This document shows positions 53,594 through 63,787 of a stretch of 64,000 nt of DNA, piece by piece (the first letter of the stretch is position 1; each line of letters begins with the position of its first letter). Position numbers and translations under genes: made by a program. The stretch lies in NCBI GenBank assembly GCA_002702655.1, contig PABB01000023.1, positions 124,001-188,000 on the forward strand, written 5' to 3'. The notes beneath the pieces were generated by a model. That model saw only the letters and a list, made by a program, of their open reading frames with translations. It was not told where the DNA came from and ran no database searches. Source of the stretch: Planctomycetaceae bacterium. GTDB lineage: Bacteria > Planctomycetota > Planctomycetia > Pirellulales > Lacipirellulaceae.

Positions 53594-56500
53594 GGCCGAG
53601 CCTCCGTCGTAAAGGAGTAGACGCCGGAGCCGACGCGTAGCTCGACCTGTCCGTCGACGATCTGGGCGGCATGCACTCCGGCGGCAGTCGATGCCGGACG
53701 ATCGCCTTCATAGACGCTTTCCAATTTCGACGCAGGCAGCTTTACGACGGCAGTCGTATTCGCCGGGATTTCGACGTCCAACTGAAAGGCCCCGTCGCGT
53801 CTCTGCCAAGCTGTCGAAATCGGACCTCGGACGCTGTCGTATGCAGTGCGTGCCCACGTGAGCTCTCCCGGCTGCGGAGCGATGAGAATCTCCTGGTAAG
53901 CTGGCGTGAGTCGTTGGATTCCGCCGATGTTCTCCGCCATCCACTGGTAGACGGCTCCGAACGAGTAGTGGGCGAACGAGTTCATGCCCGCATCCTGAAA
54001 ACCTCTCTCGGGCGTCCAGCCGTCCCACCGCTCCCAGATGCTCGTGGCGCCATGCTTGATCGAGAAGCCCCATGAGGGATAGGTTTCGTTGCCGATAAGT
54101 CGGTGTGCCACGTCATTGCGTCCAATCTTGGCGAGAACGAGCATTAAATCCTTCGTTCCGATGAAGCCCGTGGAGAGATGATCGTCCCGCGCAGCGATGC
54201 GCTCGACGAGCCGCGCCGCGGCTTGCTGCCTCTGCGGGTCTTCCAGCAGGTCAAAGGCCAGCGCCAGGACGTAACAACACTGCGTGTCGCCCTGAATTCG
54301 GCCTTCGGAATCGACGTAGGCTTTCGCAAACGACCGCCGGATTTGCTGATAGAGCTCCTGATAGTCTGTCGCGTCGTTTACGCGACCGAGCGCGCGGGCC
54401 GCTTGCGCCAGGAGGCGCGCGGATTGGGCAAAGTAGGCCGTGTAAATGACGTCGTGCGGCGTCTCGGCATCGACGCTGAGCCAGTCGCCGAAACAATGAA
54501 ACTCGGCCGGAGGCAGCAATTCCGAGGTGCTACGGCCGCGCATGAATTCAACATACCGCTTCATCGAGTCGTAGCTTCGCTCCAGCTGGCGTCGGTTTCC
54601 GTAGAACTCGTAAGCCGTGACAGGGCAAATGACGCCGGCGTCGGCCCAGGCTGGCCCGCCGTCGTCGCCGGCGACTATCAACGGCGCGACCATCGGAAAC
54701 TGCCCGTCGTCACGTTGGGCGTCGGCCAAGTCAATCAGCCATTTCGCGAAGAAGGCCTCGACGTCGGCGTTCAAACAAGCCGTCGCGATGTAGACTTGCG
54801 CATCGCCCGTCCAGCCGAGACGCTCGTCGCGTTGGGGGCAATCGGTCGGTACGTCAATGAAATTGGCGCGCTGCGTCCAGTAGATATTCGAATAGAGGCG
54901 ATTGAGCGCATCGCTGGAACACTCAAATTGACTCGCTCGCGGCGAGACGCTGCTGAGCGCGAGCCCGGTAATGGCGTCCTCGCCTGGAGGGGCGTCGAGT
55001 CCCGCGATTTCGACGTACTGAAAACCATGAAAGGTGAATCGTGGCGCCCACGTTTCGACGCCGCCGCCGCGACAGATGTAGACATCGGTGGCCTTGGCAT
55101 CTCGCAAGTTCGTGGTGTAAATCGTACCGTCGTCCGCCAGCCGCTCGGCAAATCGGAGCGTGATCCGCTGCCCGGGCTTGCCGCGCACTTTCAGTCGCGC
55201 GAAGCCGGCGAAGTTTTGCCCCAAATCGAAGACGTACTTCCCTGCCACGGGTTCGGTAACGCTGACCGGCGGGAATTCCCGGATCACGCCAACGGCCGGC
55301 CCTGGATGCGATTGCATTTCGGGAGCGACTTCGGCCCCCACGTCGACCGAGTCCCAGCCGGCGGCGTCGAATCCTGGTTCGTCCCACCCGGCTTGTTCGA
55401 GGCGCGCATCGTAGGTCTCGCCCATGAGAAAATCGGCGTGTTGCGTGGGGCCGACCGCGGCCTTCCAGTCGGGGCCGGTCGCGACGATCTGCGACGAACC
55501 ATCAGCGAATTGCAGATGAAGTTGCAACCGCGCTCGGGGATGCTTGCCGTAGTGATCGCGATTCTGGCCCCAGCCGACGTAGCCGCTATACCACCCGTCC
55601 GCGAGCACGGCGCCCAAGGCATTGAGGCCGGGACGAATCCGTTTCGTCACGTCGTAGCTGCGGTAGTAGACGCGGCGTCGGTAGTCGGTCCATCCGGGCG
55701 TGAACAAGTCATCCGAGACCCGCCTGCCGTTGAGGTGCGCATCGCACGCGCCTAAGGCGGCGACATGCAACGTCGCCGCGGTCACCGGCTTGTCGGCGAC
55801 AAAGTCGCAGCGGAGCTGGGACGGCGGCGGGAGGAACAGCGGCTGAAGCGTCAATCGTCCCCATGGTTGCGCGCCGTAATCGCCCAACACGACACTCGAC
55901 GAGAATGAAATGTCGTCGAGAGGCTCGGAGGGCCAATGGTGGCGCACCTGCGAGGAAGCCTGCCAGCTGCCGTCGGACGCCAGGGTCGCAGTTGTTCCGT
56001 CGTCGAGAGTTATCACGATCTTGGCCAGGAGTCCCGTCGGTCCTGCCGATTCGTTCTCAACTCGAAACCGCAGTTCGTTTGCGCCCGGGCGGAGATGGCC
56101 GACTAAACTCACAGGTTTGACTCGTTCCCAACCCGCTTCGCCGTGAATGACCATCTGTCCGTTGACCGCCAGCCAAACGCGGTCGTCGGCAACCACGTAC
56201 GCCTCGGCGCTGACGACCCGCGCGTCCTCGGGCAACGTGGCGGTCGCGACAAACAGCGTGCTGCCCGGACCGGCCTCACGGGCGTCTTCCGCGTCGCGGC
56301 CAATCCAGTTCGCTCCCTCGAGGGGAGCGGCCGGCGCTGCGCGCTGCCGGAGCTTGTCGAAGCCGATCCATTCAGCGTGCCAGTCGTCTTTCGCCAGCAG
56401 GCCCATTTGCCATGTCGCCGGCTCGCTCCAGCGAGACGCACGATCCTCGCCGTCCCACAGTCGCACCTTCCAATAACATTTCTGCCCCGAGGCGAGCGGC

Positions 56501-56826
56501 GGTCCTTGATAAGAGACGTTCAATGGGTCATCGCCGGGTTGTTTGCTGCTGTCCCACACGTCGCCGACGTCCTTTTGAAGCTCCTGGACGCTGCTTGCGA
56601 CGAGTATCTGATAGGCCGATTGGCTTTGGTCGCGCGTGTCCGACGAGACAATCCAGCTCAGCAGCGGCCTGGGCTCGTCCACCCCGAGCGGCTCAGACCG
56701 CCGCTCGCAGCGCAGCCGTTCCGGTCGGATGGCCGCCTCTTGAGCGTGCAGGCAATCGTGAATGCAGGCCGTTAAGCACAGTGCGAGCGCCGCAGCGTTC
56801 AGAACCTTGTGCAGATCGCGTTTCAT
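53590..56826 (-). CDS. Alpha-L-rhamnosidase (GH78), large multidomain form
   Basis: 1078 residues from the ATG at 56826. A signal region ends around residue 28; the LTAC in it could be a lipobox. An N-terminal Ig-like domain (PLLSWIVSSDTRDQSQSAYQ) and carbohydrate-binding beta domains precede the (alpha/alpha)6 barrel. The GH78 signature DVPTDCPQRDERLGWTGDAQ is near residue 590, with the ERWDGWTPERGFQDAGMNSF segment after it; both carry acidic residues of the active site. The enzyme inverts and removes alpha-L-rhamnose from glycans. It is one of two rhamnosidases in the operon. The stop overlaps the GTG of the beta-helix gene. Confidence 0.94.
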   Translation of the reverse strand: MKRDLHKVLNAAALALCLTACIHDCLHAQEAAIRPERLRCERRSEPLGVDEPRPLLSWIVSSDTRDQSQSAYQILVASSVQELQKDVGDVWDSSKQPGDDPLNVSYQGPPLASGQKCYWKVRLWDGEDRASRWSEPATWQMGLLAKDDWHAEWIGFDKLRQRAAPAAPLEGANWIGRDAEDAREAGPGSTLFVATATLPEDARVVSAEAYVVADDRVWLAVNGQMVIHGEAGWERVKPVSLVGHLRPGANELRFRVENESAGPTGLLAKIVITLDDGTTATLASDGSWQASSQVRHHWPSEPLDDISFSSSVVLGDYGAQPWGRLTLQPLFLPPPSQLRCDFVADKPVTAATLHVAALGACDAHLNGRRVSDDLFTPGWTDYRRRVYYRSYDVTKRIRPGLNALGAVLADGWYSGYVGWGQNRDHYGKHPRARLQLHLQFADGSSQIVATGPDWKAAVGPTQHADFLMGETYDARLEQAGWDEPGFDAAGWDSVDVGAEVAPEMQSHPGPAVGVIREFPPVSVTEPVAGKYVFDLGQNFAGFARLKVRGKPGQRITLRFAERLADDGTIYTTNLRDAKATDVYICRGGGVETWAPRFTFHGFQYVEIAGLDAPPGEDAITGLALSSVSPRASQFECSSDALNRLYSNIYWTQRANFIDVPTDCPQRDERLGWTGDAQVYIATACLNADVEAFFAKWLIDLADAQRDDGQFPMVAPLIVAGDDGGPAWADAGVICPVTAYEFYGNRRQLERSYDSMKRYVEFMRGRSTSELLPPAEFHCFGDWLSVDAETPHDVIYTAYFAQSARLLAQAARALGRVNDATDYQELYQQIRRSFAKAYVDSEGRIQGDTQCCYVLALAFDLLEDPQRQQAAARLVERIAARDDHLSTGFIGTKDLMLVLAKIGRNDVAHRLIGNETYPSWGFSIKHGATSIWERWDGWTPERGFQDAGMNSFAHYSFGAVYQWMAENIGGIQRLTPAYQEILIAPQPGELTWARTAYDSVRGPISTAWQRRDGAFQLDVEIPANTTAVVKLPASKLESVYEGDRPASTAAGVHAAQIVDGQVELRVGSGVYSFTTEARP

Positions 56827-56877
56827 CTCGTGGTGAGCTCCTGATGGCACGGCCGTCAATGTCGAGGCATTGTGTGT

Positions 56878-58239
56878 TTAAGCGATTTCGAATCCGTCGC
56901 GCGGCGTCCGGGACAGCATGGCATCGGCAACTTGGTCGTCGCCGTGCAGCGATTCATTCGCCGGGCTCCAGTCGACGCTGCGATCCAGCCGCAAGGCAAT
57001 GTTCGCCACGTGGCAGATATTCAGCGATACCAAGTGCTCTGCCGCCGAGGAGATTGGCGACGAACGCTCGCGACAACTCCAGTAGAAGTTTGCGACGTGC
57101 GGCATCACGCCGCGACCGCGACGCAACGCCGCCAGCGTCTCCTCGGGCAACGGCAACGATTCAAGCTCCTCGATCGGTCGCCCCGTCAGCTTGCCCCGAT
57201 TGACGAAAAATCGCCCTCCTTCGCATTCAAAGAGCACGCCGTTGTCGAACCCCAAGTCAGGGGCGCTGTCGCGAATGACAAGTTCGGGACCGTCCTCGAA
57301 ACGGCATTCGACGCGAAACGTCGTCGGCGTGTTGTAGCAATCCGCGACGCACGGCCGACCGTTCTCCAGGGGCACGGGGAAACGCCGTTCGACCGGCGCG
57401 ATCGCCACCGAGGAGTACCGCAACGGTTCGATCGCCCAGCACGCGATGTCCACGTGGTGGGCTCCCCAATCTGTCATCTTGCCGCCGGAGTACTCGTACC
57501 ACCAGCGAAAGTTGCCGTGACAACGCTCCGCAATGTAGGGCGTCTCGGGAGCCTGCCCGAGCCAGCGATCCCAATCGAGTTCAGGCGGCGGCTCGGTCGT
57601 GGGGAACGGTCCGCCGGTAGGGCCCGCGCCAATCGCAGCCGTAACGCGAACAATCCTCCCCAAGCGCCCGGACCGTGCGAGCGCGACGGCCATCTGAAAC
57701 GCGGGATCGCTCCGCTGCTGCGTCCCGACCTGTAAGACGCGATCGGTCTCGCTTAGCGCCCTGTGGATCAGTTTTCCCTCGGCGACCGTCAGCGTGAGCG
57801 GTTTCTCGCAATACACGTCCTTGCCGCTGCGCAGGGCTTCCACGGCAATCTTGGCATGCCAATGGTCGGGCGTGCAGATGACGAACGCGTCAATGTCGGC
57901 GCGGTGCAATAGTCCGCGATAGTCGCCATGCACTTCGGCTTCGCCGCGCCCGAATCGGTTGTTGTAGAGGGTCGACCGCCCCGCATCGACGTCGCAGATT
58001 GCCCTGATTCGCAAGTAAGGATCGAAATTGTACTCCGCATGATGACTCGCCATGCCGCCGGCTCCAATGACGGCGACCGCGAGTTGGTCGCTCGGCGACG
58101 GCAGAGTCTCGCCTGCAAGCAGTCGGACCGCCCAACCGCCCGCGCCTAGTCCTCCTAATCCTCCGGCTGCCGACGTCCTGAGAAAATGGCGTCGGCTACC
58201 CGACCTGTGGTTGCTGCGTTGACGTTTCACAATAGTCAC
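56878..58239 (-). CDS. Tat-exported Gfo/Idh/MocA oxidoreductase
   Basis: 453 residues with a GTG start at 58239. The twin-arginine motif SRRHFLRTSAAGG and a Gly-rich hydrophobic stretch form the signal. The Rossmann motif is VAVIGAGGMASHHAEYNF, the family lysine lies in VYCEKPLTLT, and the planctomycete-type HWHAKIAVEAL and GGKMTDWGAHHVDIA are present. Exported members oxidise sugars with tightly bound NAD. In planctomycete operons they occur with DUF1080 hydrolases, as here, for a 3-keto-glycoside route. It is set between the two rhamnosidases. Confidence 0.9.
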   Translation of the reverse strand: MTIVKRQRSNHRSGSRRHFLRTSAAGGLGGLGAGGWAVRLLAGETLPSPSDQLAVAVIGAGGMASHHAEYNFDPYLRIRAICDVDAGRSTLYNNRFGRGEAEVHGDYRGLLHRADIDAFVICTPDHWHAKIAVEALRSGKDVYCEKPLTLTVAEGKLIHRALSETDRVLQVGTQQRSDPAFQMAVALARSGRLGRIVRVTAAIGAGPTGGPFPTTEPPPELDWDRWLGQAPETPYIAERCHGNFRWWYEYSGGKMTDWGAHHVDIACWAIEPLRYSSVAIAPVERRFPVPLENGRPCVADCYNTPTTFRVECRFEDGPELVIRDSAPDLGFDNGVLFECEGGRFFVNRGKLTGRPIEELESLPLPEETLAALRRGRGVMPHVANFYWSCRERSSPISSAAEHLVSLNICHVANIALRLDRSVDWSPANESLHGDDQVADAMLSRTPRDGFEIA

Positions 58240-58330
58240 CTGTCGATCAACGGTCGAAATCAGACTCTTGTTAGCCGCGACATCGTCGCGCTGCGATTCA
58301 CTGGGGCTTGGTTCTCAGCGGCGTGGCAGA

Positions 58331-60817
58331 TCAGTCAACGATGCCCGCGGCGGATGCTCGATTGCCGTCTGCCGCCGCTGCGGAAGTCACGGTCAATCGC
58401 CAATCGCCGGCCGGAGCAAGAAAAACGGGGCGGTCTCGCTCGGCGCTCTCCACAGCAACGGGACTGGAAACGGCCGTCCGCCGACCCGCGTCCCAAACAA
58501 CGACGTCATTGACCCTGACGGTCGAGTCCGCGTCGATCCAGCCGTCCGGCAAGTCGACCCGAGCCGCGGAGCCGTCGGGCGCCGAGACGAACAGCTGCCG
58601 AGTTCGCGCCGTGGCGTCGATCCGACAGCGAATCGTTCCCAACGGCGTCGGCACGGAGCAGTCGACTTGTCTCAACGCCCCCAGCTGGGGCCGCACGCGA
58701 AACTCTTCAAATGCCGGCTTGATCGGCGATACGCCGGCGACATACTGGCTCAGGATTGTCAGCGGCCCGCCCGACCAGGCGTGGTTGAACGTACCTCGGC
58801 CAAGTGCCCCCGAGCCCTCGCCCGAAATGTCTTCAAACAGTTCCCACAACGTGCTCTGGTCGTCAGCGAGCATGAAGGCGTAGCGCTCCGTCATCCGCTG
58901 TTGTGCGACAACGGGCTGGTCCATGAGCATCAGCGCTTCCAGGACGTATTTCTCCATGTAGGGGCTCGCATGTCGCTCGCGCTGTAAGATAAGCGTCACC
59001 GCGGCGTAGCGTTGCGGCGGGGCCAGTCCCGCAACCACGGCCATCGCATTGGCTCGGTCGTCGGTTGCACCGCCGTACCCGGGAGATCGGTACTCGTCGC
59101 CCTGCCAGAACGCCGCGTTGAAGTTCGCTCGGATCGACGCCATGCGTCGGTCGTACTGAACGACGTCCGCTTCATGTCCGGCAACTCCCGCCATCGCCGC
59201 GGCGCCGCGCAAGGCCAGGTAGTACCACGCGTTCTCAACGACCGGGACGTCGATGTCATCGCCCCAGTCGGTCCAGTCCCAATCGCCGGACCGATGAACG
59301 ACCAGCCCGTCGTCGCCGAGATTCCAGAGGTCCAAGTAACGCTTCACGGCGGGGTAGTTCGCAACGATCGTCGCCTCGTCGCCGGTGTACCGGTAGAAAG
59401 TCCAAAAGCCGTACCATCCCACGCTGGCCAGCATCTGCTGAGGCAATTCCTGGTCCCAAGAACCGTCGAGCGGAAACTCGATCCCCGGTCGCCTCACGCC
59501 TGACGGCACGGGCGAATAGAGGACGCCGTTGGCCCGTTGCCAGCGGCACAGCTCGTAGATCGCTTTCCGCGCAAGTCGGGGCCCGTGCCGGGCGTCGAAC
59601 ACGTAAAACGCCTCGCCGAGTTGGCTGACGACGTCGCCCCACCACTGAGCTCGTTCGCGATCGGGACAGTCCATGTACGTATCCCGCATGTTGACGCAAA
59701 GCGTTCGCCGCGATTCTTCCCAGAGTTGATTCAATCGAGGATCGTCGCAGTGAAATGCGCCCACTTGCTCCGCATCGTAGGAAGTTTCGCGATACAGCAC
59801 CGTCAGGAACTCGACGTCTGGTGAAGCCGCGTACCGAATTTCATGGCCGTTGATCCACGCGGGCAGTTCGAATTCCTGCTCGCCGGCGCGCGTCACGTAC
59901 TCGTGCCGATGAGTCTCGATCAGGGCAAGTCGCGCGTAATGGTCCTGCTGATCGGTCTCAATGCGAATCACCCGCCCCGCCGGAGCGCGGACCTTCAAAT
60001 AGGGCGTCGCCTGGCAGTTGTGCGGCAGACGCCCCGTGATGACCTGATCGCCATGGGCGTCGCGGCTTCGAGTCACCGACGGGTACTCCAGGAGGCCGGA
60101 ATCTCGCCAGAGCGGAATCGGCCGTTCGTAGAGACGTCCCCAAGGCTCCGTTCCCGCACGGCCCAGCGCCATCGACGGTCCCCAGTCGTCGTCGTCAAAG
60201 CCGGGTTCCTGCCATCGACCGAGGTCGTGCCGCGCGTCGAAGCGCAGGTTTGGCTCGGGTTGACGCACGTTGTCTTTGGGCGGAATGGTCGTGCCAAAAG
60301 CGGGATGCACCTTGGCTTTCCACGTCACGTCGCTCAACAGGGGCCTGCCGTCCACTCGGGCGTCGAAGATCAGCGCCGCCGCTCCCGAGGAGTTGTGCGA
60401 GTAGCCGTGAACGCCGAAATGCCACATCAGCACGGCAATGGTGTTGTCCCCTGCGCGCAGCCAGGGCGTCAAATCAACGCGATCGAAGTAAGTGTCGTGC
60501 GGGGTGGGCCCGCGTTTGAGCTGCCCCTCGAACACGACGAGATCACCGTTGATCCAGAGCCAGTACTTGCTGTCGCACGCGATGCGGGCGAACGCCTGCT
60601 GCGGAGGCGCGTCCAGGCGGATCCGCTTGCGATAGCAGATCCACGTATTGGGCTTGCTGCCCCCGATCACGCCGATCCACTCCGCCATCCACTCTTCTGC
60701 TGGCTTCACGCCAGCGGCCTCCGCGCTCGGGCTTACCGTACCCGGCAGGAATACGCCCAGCACGAGAAGCGCGGCAAGTAAAGGCGGAATGCAAGGAGCA
60801 TGCATAGCTGTGGCCAT
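58331..60817 (-). CDS. GH78-like alpha-L-rhamnosidase
   Basis: 828 residues from the ATG at 60817. The signal peptide (LLAALLVLGVFLPGTVSPSA) ends near residue 35. N-terminal beta domains (ARIACDSKYWLWINGDLVVF) resemble the rhamnosidase N-domain. The catalytic barrel begins near residue 370 with MRDTYMDCPDRERAQWWGD, the GH78 signature, and later ENAWYYLALRG and ISGEGSGALGRGTFNHAWSG, in which Glu and His are likely active-site residues. It differs from the larger GH78 gene in the operon and may prefer another linkage. It is coupled in direction and spacing to its neighbours. Confidence 0.88.
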   Translation of the reverse strand: MATAMHAPCIPPLLAALLVLGVFLPGTVSPSAEAAGVKPAEEWMAEWIGVIGGSKPNTWICYRKRIRLDAPPQQAFARIACDSKYWLWINGDLVVFEGQLKRGPTPHDTYFDRVDLTPWLRAGDNTIAVLMWHFGVHGYSHNSSGAAALIFDARVDGRPLLSDVTWKAKVHPAFGTTIPPKDNVRQPEPNLRFDARHDLGRWQEPGFDDDDWGPSMALGRAGTEPWGRLYERPIPLWRDSGLLEYPSVTRSRDAHGDQVITGRLPHNCQATPYLKVRAPAGRVIRIETDQQDHYARLALIETHRHEYVTRAGEQEFELPAWINGHEIRYAASPDVEFLTVLYRETSYDAEQVGAFHCDDPRLNQLWEESRRTLCVNMRDTYMDCPDRERAQWWGDVVSQLGEAFYVFDARHGPRLARKAIYELCRWQRANGVLYSPVPSGVRRPGIEFPLDGSWDQELPQQMLASVGWYGFWTFYRYTGDEATIVANYPAVKRYLDLWNLGDDGLVVHRSGDWDWTDWGDDIDVPVVENAWYYLALRGAAAMAGVAGHEADVVQYDRRMASIRANFNAAFWQGDEYRSPGYGGATDDRANAMAVVAGLAPPQRYAAVTLILQRERHASPYMEKYVLEALMLMDQPVVAQQRMTERYAFMLADDQSTLWELFEDISGEGSGALGRGTFNHAWSGGPLTILSQYVAGVSPIKPAFEEFRVRPQLGALRQVDCSVPTPLGTIRCRIDATARTRQLFVSAPDGSAARVDLPDGWIDADSTVRVNDVVVWDAGRRTAVSSPVAVESAERDRPVFLAPAGDWRLTVTSAAAADGNRASAAGIVD

Positions 60818-60839
60818 GACAGATCGCAAGTCGGGTGGC

Positions 60840-63650
60840 TTAGTTGTCGCCCGTCATTTCGATCTCTTTCGATGCGTTTGTCAGAGCTGACTGCGGCGCG
60901 GGGCGGCCGCGGACGATTACAAACCGCCACGCGTTGGCCGTTGCCTTCACGTGCAGTGTTCCGTTCTGGTCGGCCTCGGCAATCGGAGCGCGAATTTCAC
61001 CGATGTCGTCCATGTGACACAAACGAACTCGATCGTCGCGATCCCAACCGGTCACCTCGGCAACGTTGACCTGCAACTCGCTGTTCGGATCGACGAACAC
61101 GTTCCAGCGGTCGGGCCCTGATTGAAAGGCGGTTGCCCGCCCGTCGCATCGGATGCCGCTGACAAACGACGTCCCCGTCGCTTCCACGACGAGATATCCG
61201 GGTTTGCGAATTACCGTTTCCGGCGCGCCGTCCGCCCACAGTTTCGACTGCTCGAAGTCGCCGCAACGAGCCAAATACCCGCGGGGCGCCAGGGTCGCGA
61301 CGACTCCTGACACGTCGATGTCGCGGGGTTCGTCCGCGAAATTGACGATCGCAACGCCGCCATTGGCGAATGAGGTCCGTTGGACGGCCCGGTCGGGCGA
61401 CAGGAACTCGTGGGCGAGCAACTGCTCAAACGCGACCTCGGCGTGCCACGGACACGTGTCGTGATAGGTCCGCAGCATGCGATGCCGTTGCTCAGGCAGC
61501 CGGTATCCGGTGCCGTCCATCCACAGCAGCGGCGTGGTCCCGTAGAGGAGGTTGAACAGGTCCTTGCGATCGGCAAGTTCGGGGGCCGCCTCAAAGAGCA
61601 TGCCGGCCGTGTCGCCCCAATACCAGGTGTTGACGGCGCAGTCGTGATACACGAGTTCCCAAAGCGGAATTCGATTCGAATACCCCATGCCGAACTTCAG
61701 GTACTTCTCGCTCAACTGATCGCGTCGCGGTCGTTCGAGGTGACCGGCGGCCCACGAGGACCACCAAAACGGACCGCTCATCCCACCCTCGAAGTATTCC
61801 ACCAGATCAACGACCCAGTCATTGCCGTGTTCCGTGCCGAGGACGAGCCCGCATTCGTTCATGCGGCGAAACAACGCGCGGCGGTTCTCGCGGTCTTGGC
61901 GTCGATCGAACGGATGGGCGGGGTGAAAATCTTCGAGCAGGTCGGTGGCGGCGGCGACGTCGATGAACCGTGAACTGAACGGGAGACGCCGCAATTCGGC
62001 GGCGACGGATTTTTCGAAGACCGGAAGCCACGCCGACGACGAGCGCCAGTACATTTGCTCTCCGCTCCGTTTCTTCCAGCCGTACTTCGGCGGCCCGCCG
62101 GGCCGCGAACGGACCGAAGCGGCCGCCACGTTGTCAGAGAGGAACTTGCTCGCATCGCCCTCGAGAATGTCGGTGTAGTTGTCGTAACTCCCGGTGAGGT
62201 AGCCGAGGTCGTTGAGCCAGGCGAGGATCCCCGGCTCTTTGCACGTGCCGATGATCCCGGTCCTCAGCCCCAAGGGACGCATCTGGCGCACGAATTTCTC
62301 CGGGAATCGACCGCCCCAAAGCGACGGTGCGCCGCGCAACCGCTCCACGGCCGGCTTCGCCGCCGCTTTCTCGGCAAGCGTTTTGAAACGGCCCTCAGCT
62401 TGCAGGTGCTGACGATAGCGGCTCGCGAGCGCCACATAGCCCCCGTCAACCGTGAAGCGATAAGACGCTCGCCGCGGATAGCGGAACGAATCGAGCGAGG
62501 GCAACCACCGCACTTCAGGCCAATGTCGCCCTTGGTCGTCGGCGATTAACGCCACTTCGGCGTCCATCGGCGTTTCGACGAGCAGCATGACGCCGTCGCC
62601 GCGCTCCGCGTCAAAGAGACCCATCCAGGGCATGTCGAGACAGTGCGTGTTGCCGTAGACGCGCAGCGGCCATGATGCATAGGCGTCGTCCCGCTGCTCC
62701 AGCAGGACGCCGCAGGAGCGGTCGCAAAAGACAATGCGGCCTTCTGCAAAATCCGTGCTAAAACGGGGTGGATAGTTCGCAGCGGCCCAGAGCGTCTGTT
62801 GCGGGTCGCCGGGCGTCACCTCGAAGATGGCGTCGCCGTCGTCATTGACCGAAGCCCGGGCCTCGACGATGCGTCGAGCGCTGTTGTCGAACATCGTCAA
62901 CGCAAGCGTGCGTTCGTCGACGAGCTCTGCCCGGCACAGCCGCAGCCAGGGCGACACGGGAGTGCTGTGCCACGTCCTGTCTGTGCGGCGATCGCGGATC
63001 ACGTACCGATGCGTGACGCAGTCGAGGCTCAACGCCAACACGCTGCTCGCCACGTTGATCGTCGCCGGCATCTCGGCCTGCTGGGCGACTAATTCGGGCG
63101 GCGTTTCGTCGACGATGGAGGCGATCCGCACGTCGGCAAGCTGCAATTCGTGGGGTTGTCTCCCGAAGGTGAAACGCAAGGCTTTCAGCGCGCCGGTCGC
63201 GGACAACGGAATGCGGTACTCATGCCAACTCCCATCGGCGATGAAAGGAATTCGACGAAATCGCCGCCACGCGGATTCTTGATCGACCGCCCAGTAGAGG
63301 AGATACTCGCCAAGCTCCCCGCCGACCGACGTTTTCAGTCGAAACCGAGCTTCCACCATCCCCGCCGGCGGCGGCGACGCTGCGGCCACGTCGAAATCGA
63401 GGATCGCGTCCTGTTCTCCAACGGTCAGCGTCGCCGCGTCGCCGACAATCTCGACGTCGCATTGTACAGCCTTTGGCGCCGGATGACTGGCGTCCATCAG
63501 CGGGACCTCGGATGCTGCGAGCGGCGCGACGTTGGCGACCGCGGCGTTCAGGAGAACGCTCAGCCACCAACTCGGTCGACGGTTCGCCGCGGAGCGCCGG
63601 CAGCTTTGACGGGTTTGCTCGCGTCCAGTTCGTAAGGATAGGGAGTGCAT
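60840..63650 (-). CDS. Large exported glycoside hydrolase-like protein (family uncertain)
   Basis: 936 residues from the ATG at 63650. A signal-like hydrophobic segment (SWWLSVLLNAAVANVAPLAA) lies near residue 30. An N-terminal beta-sandwich is followed by a predicted TIM-barrel region with LRTGIIGTCKEPGILAWLND, SSRFIDVAAATDLLEDFHPA and LVLGTEHGNDWVVDLVEYFE, in which acidic residues end beta-strands as in retaining or inverting glycosidases. A C-terminal beta domain holds FANGGVAIVNFADEPRDID. It recalls DUF5696 or GH101-like proteins, but I cannot name the family with confidence. First complete gene of the operon in this window. Confidence 0.65.
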   Translation of the reverse strand: MHSLSLRTGREQTRQSCRRSAANRRPSWWLSVLLNAAVANVAPLAASEVPLMDASHPAPKAVQCDVEIVGDAATLTVGEQDAILDFDVAAASPPPAGMVEARFRLKTSVGGELGEYLLYWAVDQESAWRRFRRIPFIADGSWHEYRIPLSATGALKALRFTFGRQPHELQLADVRIASIVDETPPELVAQQAEMPATINVASSVLALSLDCVTHRYVIRDRRTDRTWHSTPVSPWLRLCRAELVDERTLALTMFDNSARRIVEARASVNDDGDAIFEVTPGDPQQTLWAAANYPPRFSTDFAEGRIVFCDRSCGVLLEQRDDAYASWPLRVYGNTHCLDMPWMGLFDAERGDGVMLLVETPMDAEVALIADDQGRHWPEVRWLPSLDSFRYPRRASYRFTVDGGYVALASRYRQHLQAEGRFKTLAEKAAAKPAVERLRGAPSLWGGRFPEKFVRQMRPLGLRTGIIGTCKEPGILAWLNDLGYLTGSYDNYTDILEGDASKFLSDNVAAASVRSRPGGPPKYGWKKRSGEQMYWRSSSAWLPVFEKSVAAELRRLPFSSRFIDVAAATDLLEDFHPAHPFDRRQDRENRRALFRRMNECGLVLGTEHGNDWVVDLVEYFEGGMSGPFWWSSWAAGHLERPRRDQLSEKYLKFGMGYSNRIPLWELVYHDCAVNTWYWGDTAGMLFEAAPELADRKDLFNLLYGTTPLLWMDGTGYRLPEQRHRMLRTYHDTCPWHAEVAFEQLLAHEFLSPDRAVQRTSFANGGVAIVNFADEPRDIDVSGVVATLAPRGYLARCGDFEQSKLWADGAPETVIRKPGYLVVEATGTSFVSGIRCDGRATAFQSGPDRWNVFVDPNSELQVNVAEVTGWDRDDRVRLCHMDDIGEIRAPIAEADQNGTLHVKATANAWRFVIVRGRPAPQSALTNASKEIEMTGDN

Positions 63651-63680
63651 TCTTTTGCGGTACTCAAGCGGAGGCGCAGG

Positions 63681-63728
63681 GCGTGCGAGCTCGCGTGCGG
63701 GCTCGCGTGCGGGCTCGCGTGCGGGCTC
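63681..63728. repeat. Four tandem 12-bp repeats
   Basis: The unit GCGTGCGGGCTC occurs four times in direct tandem; the first copy has one mismatch (GCGTGCGAGCTC). It lies in the gap between the large glycosidase start (63650) and the preceding gene stop (63788). A simple slippage repeat is the best reading. Confidence 0.85.
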
Positions 63729-63787
63729 AGTTGCCTGCGGCGTAATCGGATTCTGTCTCGTCGCGGGCCGCGACCAGGTACGACGTG

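Noticed and set aside
54178-55755. Long plus-strand frame of 525 codons opposite the GH78 gene
   Set aside because: No domain, and the minus strand encodes a clear rhamnosidase over the same bases.
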